From contig DASQAF010000028.1 of assembly GCA_035635855.1 (NCBI GenBank), positions 62,001-126,000 on the forward strand: a stretch of DNA of 64,000 bases, given 5' to 3'. Source of the stretch: UBA11740 sp035635855. GTDB taxonomy: Bacteria; Acidobacteriota; Blastocatellia; Pyrinomonadales; Pyrinomonadaceae. The notes under the pieces are model-generated. The model was not told the DNA's origin and searched no databases. It was given only the letters and a program-made list of their open reading frames with translations. Below are positions 51,197-60,091 of this stretch, one piece after another. The translations under genes and the position numbers were made by a program. Positions within the stretch are counted from its first letter, which is position 1, and each line of letters opens with the position of its first letter.

Positions 51197-52777
51197 TTAT
51201 CCGGCGGCGGCAGAGAATTTTCGCGGTATCGCGCCACCGTTGACCAGGGCCCGTTCCGCGGCCTGGGCTACCGCGGGCTGGAAAACCGTGGTGAGGTAAT
51301 TGACGTCAAAGAGCAGCGCTTCAGAATCAAACGGACGATACAAATTAACGCAACCAAGCGAGACCTGGTTGCCGGCTAGTGGCAAACGCAGGGTCCAGAA
51401 TCGATCCGATCCGAGTACGTCGATGTCCTCAAAGCCCTTGCGCTTCCAGCTCCAGTGAATGTGACCATCACGAACCGAAACATCTTTTAGGGGACCATTT
51501 TCCGCGGCCAGGCTAACGACTCGATCGCTCAGTTCCGAACGGCCGTTACAGTTCAACTGCACGGTGGCACAAACAAACTCGCCCAACTCCAGCACCTCCA
51601 GCACACCATCAAATAGTTCATTCAGTGTCGCGGCGGCCGCGACGGTCTGCGAGGCCCTGCGCAAGCGCAGATTGTTAGCTGCGCGCACGCGGCGGTCGCC
51701 GATGTTGCGCTTGACACTGGCCCGCAGTTCATCGACTTCGTGATATCGCAGGTTCCCCAACGCGATCACGACCGCCACACCGACCACGAACAAGAGTACG
51801 GCAGTCAGACTGCTGCCGTTGTTTACAAACAACATTGCCAGCAGACCGAACACCGCACTGACGCCGTAGAGCACCAAAGCTACGCGACGCTGTGACCATC
51901 CGCGCTGAAGCAGCATGTGGTGGATGTGTTCGCGGTCTCCCTGAAAGATGGGTTTGCCGCTGACGAAACGGCGGGCAATTGCTACTCCGGTGTCGACGAC
52001 CGGCAGCCCGAAAGCGAGTATGGGGATTGCAACGGCAACTGCCGTGGATGCTTTCTGCGACCCGAGAATCGAAAGTGCCGCCAGCGAAAAGCCGACAAAT
52101 AACGATCCGGAGTCACCCAGAAAAATTGACGCGGGATTGAAGTTGTAGCGCAGAAATCCGGCGAGCGCGCCGGTCAGCACCAGGGCGCAGACCGCGACCA
52201 TCGCCTTTTCCTGAAGCAGCGAGACGGTCAACAGCACCAGCGAAGAGAACAAAGCCGATCCGGTGGCCAGCCCGTCGACACCGTCAATCAGATTGAAAGC
52301 ATTGGCGATCCCTACAACCCAAACCATCGTCAGCAGGAACCCCACGACGGGATGAAGATTGACGCCGCCGATAAAGGGTATTGAGAGGTGCTCGATCCTT
52401 CCGCCGAGGGCATAGAAGAGGACAGTCACGGCAGCCAGGCCCGCAAACTTCACCGTCGCGTTGGTGCCGCGCAAGTCGTCATAGATACCGAGCAGCAGGA
52501 CCAGAAAGCCGCAAAGCAAAAAGACGAGAATCTCTTTAAGGTTTGGCCGCAGGGCATGCGTCAGTAGGTTGTTAACCAACCCGAGGACCGATAAAGCGAT
52601 CAGGACCGAGAGGAAGATCGCGAGGCCACCGAGACGCGGCACGGCCCTTTGATGCACACGGCGGCCGTCGCCGGGTTCGTCGACCAATCGATAGCGTTCG
52701 CAGACACGCCGCAGCCACGGCGTCAACACGAGCGACGCGCAGGCAGCAACAAGAAAGAGTGCGAAATATGTTTTCAC
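51197..52777 (-). CDS. Polyprenyl-phosphate sugar-1-phosphate transferase (WecA/MraY type) with extra C-terminal domain
   Basis: The 526-residue protein has the family motifs: Asp100-Asp101 (IYDDLRG), NAFNLIDGVDGLA near 159-171, FLGDSGS at 219-225 and DREHIHHMLL at 281-290, with about ten membrane spans. It should transfer a sugar-1-phosphate (GlcNAc-type) from UDP-sugar to undecaprenyl phosphate, the first step of lipid-linked glycan synthesis. Usual members end near residue 345. Here 180 further soluble residues (345-526) follow, with SVRDGHIHWSWKRKGF and LRLPLAGNQVSLGCVNLY strands recalling GAF-like folds. The GTG at 52777 is the start, four bases after the upstream stop. Confidence 0.92.
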   Translation of the reverse strand: MKTYFALFLVAACASLVLTPWLRRVCERYRLVDEPGDGRRVHQRAVPRLGGLAIFLSVLIALSVLGLVNNLLTHALRPNLKEILVFLLCGFLVLLLGIYDDLRGTNATVKFAGLAAVTVLFYALGGRIEHLSIPFIGGVNLHPVVGFLLTMVWVVGIANAFNLIDGVDGLATGSALFSSLVLLTVSLLQEKAMVAVCALVLTGALAGFLRYNFNPASIFLGDSGSLFVGFSLAALSILGSQKASTAVAVAIPILAFGLPVVDTGVAIARRFVSGKPIFQGDREHIHHMLLQRGWSQRRVALVLYGVSAVFGLLAMLFVNNGSSLTAVLLFVVGVAVVIALGNLRYHEVDELRASVKRNIGDRRVRAANNLRLRRASQTVAAAATLNELFDGVLEVLELGEFVCATVQLNCNGRSELSDRVVSLAAENGPLKDVSVRDGHIHWSWKRKGFEDIDVLGSDRFWTLRLPLAGNQVSLGCVNLYRPFDSEALLFDVNYLTTVFQPAVAQAAERALVNGGAIPRKFSAAAG

Positions 52778-52781
52778 GTTG

Positions 52782-54065
52782 TCAGGCAGATTGGAACTTT
52801 GCGGCCGGAGTCTCTGACGGGTTGGCTCCCGGCTCGGAAACGATGGCCTCAACTTCCTTGATGAACTTTGGCAACAGCGTCATCTTTGAAAAAGCCGCGG
52901 CCAAATTTAATTGCCCGCTGCGGACAGAACGCTGGTTAGCCGCGAAACGATTATCGCCGTTCACGGCCAGCGCCGCATTTAAAATGAGCTGCTCGATCTC
53001 GTCGGGCCGGCCGTGAATCGACTGCATCGCCCTGCCGGGATCGTTGAGCCTGGCGATAATGTCGCCGAGGTGGCTTTCTTTCGGCCCTACGTAGAGAAAC
53101 GGCGTTCCGATCGCCAGGATGTTATAGATCTTTGAGGGATGAACGGTGCCGGCAAATGCTTCGCCCATCACGACGGCGTGCAGGTCAGCCGCTGAGAGTA
53201 CTCCCGACAAGTCCTCCTGCGGCTGATAAGGCAGACAATGTATGTTCTTCAACTGATTGGCGGACGCAAACTCCTTAACCTTGCGCTGTTCGCTGCCGCC
53301 GCCGACAAAACAGAAAGCTATCTCCTCGCGCCGTACCAGTTTGGCGGCCGCTTCGAGCAGCGTATCCAAAGGATGACACGGGCTGTGGTTACCGGCGTAC
53401 ATGATCACAAATTTGTCCGTCAGACCGTGCTCACGACGAAAGGCTTCCCTTCCCTGTCGGTCGAAATGAATGGGCTGCGACCAGGGTGAAATCACTTCAA
53501 TCCGATCCGGAGGAATTCCTTTTAGCAGCAGGCGCTCTTTCATGAATCGATCGAGCACGACGATTTTTTCGGCATGTTGCATGCTGCTCAGAAGGAGCCG
53601 GGCCAGAAGTTTCGCCGTCGCCGACTCAGCTCTTAGCCAACCGGCAGCGATCGCTTCATCCGGATTCAGATCCATTACCCAACAAACCAGCCGTCCGCCT
53701 TTGAGTCGAGTAAACCAGGAAGCTAGCCAAGAGATCAGCGGCGGCGAAGTCAGCGCGATGACGACGTCCTGTCGCCGCGTGAATGCGAGGCGCCAGGCGC
53801 AAGTCGTCAGGAAGCTGGCGAAGTTGAGCGCGCGCCGCCACCGCGATGTCTTGCTCGCAGCAATCGAGCGCACGCGAAAGATCTCGATATTGCGCCAACG
53901 CTCGCGCCGTGGAAATGCCAGTTGCGGATCGTCATAGCCGCGCCGGCCGGTGATCACCGTCACCTTGTGCCCGCGGCCCGCCAATTCGCACGCCACGTCA
54001 GTGAGCTGCTGGCCAGTGGCCATTACATCCGGCCAGAAACATTGATTGAGTAGAAGAACTTTCAT
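52782..54065 (-). CDS. Glycosyltransferase family 4 (WbuB-like)
   Basis: The 427-residue protein starts KVLLLNQCFWPDVMATGQQL, the N-terminal motif of WbuB-like enzymes. It has VCWVMDLNPDEAIAAG near 128, VVLDRFMKERLLLKGIPPDRI near 170, and IMYAGNHSPCHPLDTLLEAA near 225, with AFAGTVHPSKIYNILAIGTPFLYVG near 325. WbuB-type proteins transfer N-acetylated sugars such as FucNAc to lipid-linked glycans. I take the ATG at 54065 as the start; a GTG one codon earlier is possible. It begins next to the GxxExxY-fragment repeat. Confidence 0.92.
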   Translation of the reverse strand: MKVLLLNQCFWPDVMATGQQLTDVACELAGRGHKVTVITGRRGYDDPQLAFPRRERWRNIEIFRVRSIAASKTSRWRRALNFASFLTTCAWRLAFTRRQDVVIALTSPPLISWLASWFTRLKGGRLVCWVMDLNPDEAIAAGWLRAESATAKLLARLLLSSMQHAEKIVVLDRFMKERLLLKGIPPDRIEVISPWSQPIHFDRQGREAFRREHGLTDKFVIMYAGNHSPCHPLDTLLEAAAKLVRREEIAFCFVGGGSEQRKVKEFASANQLKNIHCLPYQPQEDLSGVLSAADLHAVVMGEAFAGTVHPSKIYNILAIGTPFLYVGPKESHLGDIIARLNDPGRAMQSIHGRPDEIEQLILNAALAVNGDNRFAANQRSVRSGQLNLAAAFSKMTLLPKFIKEVEAIVSEPGANPSETPAAKFQSA

Positions 54066-54088
54066 CACAAAACTCTTTTCTCAATCAG

Positions 54089-54268
54089 CCACAAAGACAC
54101 GAAGGTTGACGATGCACTTCAATCGCGCAACCAATGATTCGCTCAGTCAGTGCATTAAGCGCTTCCGTCTCGCTGAGTGCCCTCTTCGCTGCTGCGGCCA
54201 CTCCCGATGGCTTCGGTTGCCCTTCAGCCATCTGTTGATTCTTTCTCTGTGTCTTTGTGTCTCTGTGG
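54089..54268. repeat. Small element with remnant of a GxxExxY gene between inverted repeats
   Basis: CCACAAAGACAC (54089-54100) and GTGTCTCTGTGG (54257-54268) form inverted ends, each inside A/C- or T/G-rich repeats of the CACAAAGACAC type. Between them the minus strand encodes ETEALNALTERIIGCAIEVHRQ, the N-terminal block of the GxxExxY protein family, then breaks directly into the repeat (PSCLCG, stop). The rest of that gene is absent, so this is a deleted, non-functional fragment. GxxExxY genes are often next to such repeats as I recall, but I could not check this. Confidence 0.75.
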
Positions 54269-56122
54269 CAAATTCCTTCGCACCACATGATTCCCCAGAT
54301 ACAAAACATCAATCCGTGTTTTCAGAAAGCAATCGATCGCATCTCGCGGCGTGCACACGATGGGTTCGTTCTCGTTGAACGAAGTATTGAGCACTAAGGG
54401 CACGCCCGTCAGCTTGTAGAAGTCTTCGATCAGTTGGTAGTAACGCGGGTTTACTTCACGTGAAACTGTCTGCAGGCGTCCTGATCCGTCGATGTGCGTG
54501 ACGGCGGGAATTTGTGCGCATCGTTCTGGCTTGATTTGATAAACCATCAGCATCGTGGGCGCCGGATGCGTCTGCTGGAAATATTCGCCGACCTGTTCAG
54601 CCAGAATGGACGGAGCGAAGGGCCGAAAGGGTTCGCGCTTTTTAATGCGCTCGTTCAGAATGTCCTTCATATCAGCGCAGCGCGGATCGACGATAATCGA
54701 TCGATTGCCGAGCGCCCGCGGCCCGAACTCAAGACGCCCCTGAAACCAACCCACCACTGCGCCGCCGGCGATATCGCGCGCGGCCTGCTCCGTTAGGTCC
54801 TGATCCGTGAGTGTCTCAAATTTCAGATCAGAGACCTTCAGCTCTGAAACTATCTCCTCATCGTTGAACTGCGGACCGAGGTAGGCGCCTTCCATCACTT
54901 CGCCGCGCGATTGTCTCAGGAGCTGGTTCCAAATCTGGTAGCAAACTCCCAGAGCAGTGCCGCTGTCTCCGGCCGCTGGTTGGATGAAGACACGCCGAAA
55001 AGGAGTATTGCGCAGAATCTTACCGTTCATTACTGAGTTGTAGGCGACGCCGCCTGCCAGTCCCAGTTCGCTCAGACCGGTTTCACGATATAGATGGTTG
55101 AGAAGATGAAAGGCAACTTCCTCCAGGCGCAACTGTAAGCTGGCGGCCAAATCACTTTCGCGATCCGTTAACTCGTCATGCGTGCACCGCGGCGCGCCGA
55201 ATGCGCGCGCATATTCTTCTGAATAAATCTTTCCAATGACCGGCGAGCCTTCGTTCCAGGTCATGTCGACGCCCTCGGCCGCATGCCGAAAGTAATCCAG
55301 GTTTAGCCGAAACTGTCCGTCCTTTTCGGTGCGAACAATGTCGCGAAACGCTTCGATGAACCGCGGCCGTCCGTACGGCGCCAGGCCCATCACTTTCCCC
55401 TCGTCGCCATAATGCGGAAAGCCGAGAAACTGGGTCGTGGCCGTGTAAACGATGCCGAGCGAATGCGGGTATTCGACCTGGCCCAAAACCTTTATCGAGT
55501 TCCCTTCCCCTACTGCCCACATGGTCGAGATGAAATCGCCAAAGCCGTCGAGAGAAAGCAAAGCGGCCCGGTCAAACTGCGAAACGAAAAACGAACTGGC
55601 CAGATGCGCCCGATGATGTTCAATGTTGTGAACTCGTGCCCGCAGTTTGGTCTTCGAGATTCCCAGTGCCCTGGCCAGCTCTTCTTTCAGATCTCGAACG
55701 CGCGCGGCATTGCGCAGCCGATCTACGACTTGTTGCAGGATTCCCGGCGAGTGGCCATTGCCGTTTGGTTCAACTGCGATGGCAGGGACCTTTTCGGCAT
55801 CTTCCTCAGTGATTATCCTTAGCTGTGGATTGCTCGGCGCCGTAGCCCTCGCTCGCACGATTCCCTTCGCCGCTCGCTGGGCGGCGACCAGAACTTTCTT
55901 GTGCAAGTGCGCCGACGGATCGCGTGAGATGCCTACGTGATCAACCTCCTCGATTCCGATTTCAGCGGCACTCAGGCAATACTCAATTGACTTCACAGGA
56001 AAGCCGGCAGAATGCTTAACGCGATTGAAGCGCTCTTCTTCGACGGCGGCCACGATGCGGCCATCTTTGATCAGCGCGGCCGCGGCATCACCGTGATAAG
56101 CATTTATTCCGAGAATGTACAT
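54224..56122 (-). CDS. NodU/CmcH family carbamoyltransferase
   Basis: The 632-residue protein has the N-terminal Kae1-like domain with ILGINAYHGDAAAALIKDG, VHNIEHHRAHLASSFFVS near 165 and LLSLDGFGDFIS near 188, and the C-terminal domain with WFQGRLEFGPRALGNRSI near 455. NodU-type enzymes transfer a carbamoyl group from carbamoyl phosphate to a sugar hydroxyl, so a carbamoylated sugar in this glycan is likely. The last 15 residues (LPQRHKDTEKESTDG) come from the repeat described at 54089-54268, so the original stop seems to have been lost to the element. The ATG at 56122 is directly before ILGINAYHGD. Confidence 0.93.
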   Translation of the reverse strand: MYILGINAYHGDAAAALIKDGRIVAAVEEERFNRVKHSAGFPVKSIEYCLSAAEIGIEEVDHVGISRDPSAHLHKKVLVAAQRAAKGIVRARATAPSNPQLRIITEEDAEKVPAIAVEPNGNGHSPGILQQVVDRLRNAARVRDLKEELARALGISKTKLRARVHNIEHHRAHLASSFFVSQFDRAALLSLDGFGDFISTMWAVGEGNSIKVLGQVEYPHSLGIVYTATTQFLGFPHYGDEGKVMGLAPYGRPRFIEAFRDIVRTEKDGQFRLNLDYFRHAAEGVDMTWNEGSPVIGKIYSEEYARAFGAPRCTHDELTDRESDLAASLQLRLEEVAFHLLNHLYRETGLSELGLAGGVAYNSVMNGKILRNTPFRRVFIQPAAGDSGTALGVCYQIWNQLLRQSRGEVMEGAYLGPQFNDEEIVSELKVSDLKFETLTDQDLTEQAARDIAGGAVVGWFQGRLEFGPRALGNRSIIVDPRCADMKDILNERIKKREPFRPFAPSILAEQVGEYFQQTHPAPTMLMVYQIKPERCAQIPAVTHIDGSGRLQTVSREVNPRYYQLIEDFYKLTGVPLVLNTSFNENEPIVCTPRDAIDCFLKTRIDVLYLGNHVVRRNLPQRHKDTEKESTDG

Positions 56123-56238
56123 TGATGCCTATTCTGGTTGGTTCGGCTTTGGTCCCGCTCGCGGAAGAGCGATCCACAAGATCATACGAAACCTCACGAC
56201 CAAAATCAGTTCTGCTTCGTGTACTTTCGTGGATCGTC

Positions 56239-57378
56239 TTACCTTGACTGCTGAATCAGCTCCCGATACGTTGCGAGCATCTGCTCAGCCACCACGTCCC
56301 ACCCAAATTCTCTCTGCATCCAGTCGCGGCCGCGCAAACCCATTTCAGTCAGCGGCGCGGCGCCCAACGCCTCAATCGCTTTTGCAAGTTCATCCGGACT
56401 ATTCTGAACGCAGCGGCCGCAGCCGATCTGATCGACTTGCTTCCAGGGCGTGCCGTCGCCGACTACCACCGGCACCGCATACGACAACGATTCGGCGACC
56501 ACCAGCGAAAAGTTTTCCTTGAATGAAGGCACGACGCACAGGTCAGCTTCGAGAAATTGGCGCGCCTTGGTTGCTTCGTCTATGGCGCCGCGGAAGGTGA
56601 CGCGACCAACCAGTGACAGCTCCGACACCAGACTTTCCAGCGAGCGCCGATAGTGCAGGTCGCCATCGCCGCAAAGCGTCAGGCTAACTTCGCCCTTAAT
56701 TAGTACCAGGGCTCGCAGCAGATTCTCGATTCCTTTGATCGGATGCAGGCGTCCAACATACAGCAGGCGCAGACTGCCATTCCGTTGGCTGCGGCCACCA
56801 TTAAGCCCGGGAAGATTGACCCCGTTGTGAATTACCCTGGGTTGCGTCCGCGGCATGCGCGGCCAACTTTCGTTCTTTTCCTCTTCGCTGGTCGTATGCA
56901 TTACGACCCTTTCCGGATCACACAGAGCGTTAGACAATCTCTCCCAGACTGACTTTGCCCGGGCGCGGGTTGTGCCTTGCCATCGTTGCAGGGCGCCGCG
57001 TGGAGACCAGACCGCGGGCTTCCGAAGAATCCTGCATACAAGCAGGGTGGGGATCGTAGGAAAGGAATAGGTCGCGGTCAGATGAACCACGTCGGCCCAG
57101 CGCACCATCGACCAGAGACGCGTTAGGAGCTCCAGCGAAACACTCTGAGCTAAAAGTCTCCGGCAATAATAAACTTCATAGCCCGCGGGAAACTTTTCCG
57201 GAAATGCTTTGACGGGAATATTCTTTCGCGTCTTTGGCCCATCGCTGTCGGTAGTAAGCACGCGCAGTTCAATGTCAGAGTTTCGCGCCAACGCGTCACA
57301 GAGTCCGGGGACGGAATGCGCGAACCCGCCCCAATTCCTGGCGGGATAAAATGCCGGGGTGACGTGAAGCACTTTCAC
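56239..57378 (-). CDS. Glycosyltransferase family 4
   Basis: The 379-residue protein starts KVLHVTPAFYPARNWGGFAHSV and has VIHNGVNLPGLN near 182, LYVGRLHPIKGIENLL near 204 and an E-x7-E variant in KENFSLVVAE near 292. It is a GT-B retaining enzyme. The start is a GTG sharing its first base with the TAG of the upstream GT4 (TAGTG), so it is tightly coupled to it. It lies 116 bases before the carbamoyltransferase. Specificity is not known. Confidence 0.92.
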   Translation of the reverse strand: MKVLHVTPAFYPARNWGGFAHSVPGLCDALARNSDIELRVLTTDSDGPKTRKNIPVKAFPEKFPAGYEVYYCRRLLAQSVSLELLTRLWSMVRWADVVHLTATYSFPTIPTLLVCRILRKPAVWSPRGALQRWQGTTRARAKSVWERLSNALCDPERVVMHTTSEEEKNESWPRMPRTQPRVIHNGVNLPGLNGGRSQRNGSLRLLYVGRLHPIKGIENLLRALVLIKGEVSLTLCGDGDLHYRRSLESLVSELSLVGRVTFRGAIDEATKARQFLEADLCVVPSFKENFSLVVAESLSYAVPVVVGDGTPWKQVDQIGCGRCVQNSPDELAKAIEALGAAPLTEMGLRGRDWMQREFGWDVVAEQMLATYRELIQQSR

Positions 57379-58544
57379 TAAGACGCAGCTCCTCTTGAGA
57401 AGTAGTTTCGCGTTTGACGGTGCGCCGGCATGCCCGCCGTCTTCAAGCCCAGCTCACAAGAGACGATTTTTCCAAATCTCTCTCTGAACTGATCGAAGGT
57501 AAAGTTTTCGTGCAGGCGGATTTTACCGGCCGCGCCCAGAAGCTGGCGCAGATTAGCATCCCGGCACAACGAAGTGATTGCATTCGCGAGCTGCTCTACA
57601 TTGCCATATTCGACCAGCAGCCCGGTTTCCCGGTCGCGCACTACCTCGGGCGTAGCGCCGCTGTTTGCCGCGATTATGGGCTTGGCATAGTGCATCGCTT
57701 CGAGAAAGACAAAACCGAAGCCCTCGGCTGCGCTGGGCAGCATAAACACGTCGCAGTCGCGATAGTAAGCGCGCAAAGTTTCGTCGCTAACACTGCCGTT
57801 GAACTCTACGCGATCCGCAACCCCGAGTTCGTTTGCCAGTTCCTTGTGACGCGCGAGGTCTGAGCCAACGCCGACGACCACGTAATGCAAGTCAGGAATC
57901 ATCGGGGTGATTTTGGCCAGCGCTCTAAGCGTAGTATCGATTCCTTTATACTGCTCGTTTCGTTCCAGCCGACAAACAGACAGAAGTCGCGTGCCTGAGC
58001 CTGACGAAACGGTGGCCGCCGAATTCTCGTCCGTCCATTCGAGTGCGTTGGGCAGCACATGCACGCGACTCTCGTCCAATTGATTTGCGGCCACGGCATT
58101 CTTTTTCGTGGTCTCGCTGATGGCAATTAGAAAATCCGCTTTCTGCAATGCGCGTCTTTTTACCAGCGACAAACGTCGCCAGGCATCGATGCCATAAAGA
58201 ATGACGGCGTACCTTGATTGCGGCTGAAATCGTTTGAGCATCAAACCGAAGGGCGCGTAATTTACGTGGCCAATCAGCGCCAGATCAATCGACTCGTGTA
58301 AGGCCAGGCCCAAGGTCCGCCACATCAGGACCCGGCGGTTTCCAGCAAAGGCCTCAAACGAAATATTTTTTAGCGCGCGCGCGCCATTGGCGACATCCGC
58401 GGGCCGATCTCTGCCAATCAGGATTCGCTTTTCACAGGCGCGCAGACTTCCGCCGCTTTCATTCAACGTGCGGCACACGAGCCGGTTGTAGACGGGGATG
58501 CCGCCATGCGCCGCGAAGGTGGTGGTCTGTAACGCGAGAATCAA
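57378..58544 (-). CDS. Glycosyltransferase family 4
   Basis: The 388-residue protein has ILALQTTTFAAHGGIPVYNRL at the N-terminus, VLPNALEWTDENSA near 167, LLSVCRLERNEQYKGIDTTL near 190 and E-x7-E in EGFGFVFLE near 283. It starts at TTG 58544, six bases after the stop of the O-antigen polymerase. Such closely packed genes in one direction support one glycan operon. Donor unknown. Confidence 0.9.
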   Translation of the reverse strand: MILALQTTTFAAHGGIPVYNRLVCRTLNESGGSLRACEKRILIGRDRPADVANGARALKNISFEAFAGNRRVLMWRTLGLALHESIDLALIGHVNYAPFGLMLKRFQPQSRYAVILYGIDAWRRLSLVKRRALQKADFLIAISETTKKNAVAANQLDESRVHVLPNALEWTDENSAATVSSGSGTRLLSVCRLERNEQYKGIDTTLRALAKITPMIPDLHYVVVGVGSDLARHKELANELGVADRVEFNGSVSDETLRAYYRDCDVFMLPSAAEGFGFVFLEAMHYAKPIIAANSGATPEVVRDRETGLLVEYGNVEQLANAITSLCRDANLRQLLGAAGKIRLHENFTFDQFRERFGKIVSCELGLKTAGMPAHRQTRNYFSRGAAS

Positions 58545-58549
58545 ATGAG

Positions 58550-60070
58550 TTAGTGTCCCGAGGTCAGCGCCGCGGCAACTGGCTCACGAAAGCGCCGAGG
58601 TTCGAACGTTGCTCTCTTTTCTCGCGCCCACCACAACAACAGATATCCAAACAATAGATTCTGCAGGATGTTTCCGAAAAGTATCTCGGCGCTCGAGCCA
58701 ATACCGTTGAGAAAGAAGACGAAAAACGCGATGAAGACCGCCTGTCCGCCGGCGCCGGACTTGCGGCTTCCAAAAATCCGCTCCAGCACCCCGATCGCCA
58801 GCCCCTGAATTAACATTACAAAAACAACGCCGGCCCAGCCAAAATTGATGAAGGCTTCACCCACAAGACTCACCCCGAACGTTGTCGTCTTAGCGCCTTC
58901 TTCTGTCAGGAGGCCGTAGGTAATCGCGAAGAAGCCGTTAGCGCTGCCGGACAGTGGTTTATCGGGCCAGAGCGCCCTCGGAATCAGAGCGACGGCGAAA
59001 TACGAGTAAGTCCTACCGTACTGGTAGGGAACTTCTTCCGGAGTCATCGAGTAGGTGTACGCCAGTTGATGAAGAAAATCAGCGCGGCCCGTGGCGCTCG
59101 AGGTAGCCTCCACCAGGCCTCGGGCTCCGGAAAAGGTCTCGGCCCAATAATCGCCGGCCTGTGTGATCCAGAGTGTCGCCCGCTCGAGCGATGACATCTC
59201 GGCTGCTCCCGAACTATCGTCTGAGCGAAGTTGCTGCCTGTACTCGCCTTTCACCGGCGAAAGAAAAAGAATCAAGGCGATGACACATGCGGCGACGGGC
59301 AGCGAAATTCGCTGCGTGTATAGCCACCTGATGATAAACAGCACCCCAATCGGAATCAGCGCTTCCTCGAGAATCCCCGTCGAGATTCCATGCAGCGCGG
59401 TGACAGTGATCAGCGCATACAACCAGACCGCGTACCACTTTGAAGCCTTCCGTCCGTACACCAGCCAGCCGAGAACACCGATGACCACATAAACCTGATT
59501 CTGCAGCAGCGTGAGAATCGCCGACAGTGGGAGTTGGTATTCCTGCGGAATAATCGCCCGCAAATTGAATAGCAGCGGGAGCACAACCCCCAACAACAGG
59601 CAGCACAAAACTGCCTTGGTTTTGTTGAGATGCAACTGTGCCACCGGCACAGCCTTCCGGAACGGAATTCTCTGAAACGCGTAATAGCCGGCCAGCAACG
59701 CGCAAATGCCAACGATCGCCAGAAGCAGAGCTGCCGTCACATCAGAATCTTCCAGCAGCCTGGTCTCGCCCTGCGCTAATTCAATCGTGGCGTCGCGAGT
59801 AAAGATCGGAATCGCGAATTGCAGCGCGAATGCCGCGCTAAAGATCGGCATCGTCGGCAGATCGGTTTCCTGACGCGCAAAATAACGAACGGTGGGGTAG
59901 AGGCAGATCTCGATCAAGACTATTGCCAGAAAGGTGTGTCGCCATTGATAGCCAGAGCCTTCCAAAACCAAAGGCAGAATTATGGCTGCACTGATCGCAC
60001 CGGCGAGGAAGAGCCTTAGCGTCCCGACCTTCCCAGCCCACGGTATCGAAATCGATGTTCGATTTGTCAT
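58550..60070 (-). CDS. O-antigen polymerase-like membrane protein (Wzy type)
   Basis: The 506-residue protein has about 12 membrane spans and, near residue 370, the sequence AVALIPRALWPDKPLSGSANGFFAI followed by GVSLVGEAFINFGWAGVVFVML, blocks often seen in oligosaccharide repeat-unit polymerases. It probably joins undecaprenyl-linked repeat units in the periplasm (Wzy-dependent route). A flippase (Wzx) gene is not in this window. It differs from the two ligase-like proteins, which have the HNDYL motif that this protein lacks. ATG at 60070. Confidence 0.85.
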   Translation of the reverse strand: MTNRTSISIPWAGKVGTLRLFLAGAISAAIILPLVLEGSGYQWRHTFLAIVLIEICLYPTVRYFARQETDLPTMPIFSAAFALQFAIPIFTRDATIELAQGETRLLEDSDVTAALLLAIVGICALLAGYYAFQRIPFRKAVPVAQLHLNKTKAVLCCLLLGVVLPLLFNLRAIIPQEYQLPLSAILTLLQNQVYVVIGVLGWLVYGRKASKWYAVWLYALITVTALHGISTGILEEALIPIGVLFIIRWLYTQRISLPVAACVIALILFLSPVKGEYRQQLRSDDSSGAAEMSSLERATLWITQAGDYWAETFSGARGLVEATSSATGRADFLHQLAYTYSMTPEEVPYQYGRTYSYFAVALIPRALWPDKPLSGSANGFFAITYGLLTEEGAKTTTFGVSLVGEAFINFGWAGVVFVMLIQGLAIGVLERIFGSRKSGAGGQAVFIAFFVFFLNGIGSSAEILFGNILQNLLFGYLLLWWAREKRATFEPRRFREPVAAALTSGH

Positions 60071-60091
60071 CGGGGTTTCGAAAACAAGGTT

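Noticed and set aside
54085..54312. Possible intact small GxxExxY gene
   Set aside because: Only the first conserved block is present; the frame then runs into repeat sequence and stops, so it is a remnant.
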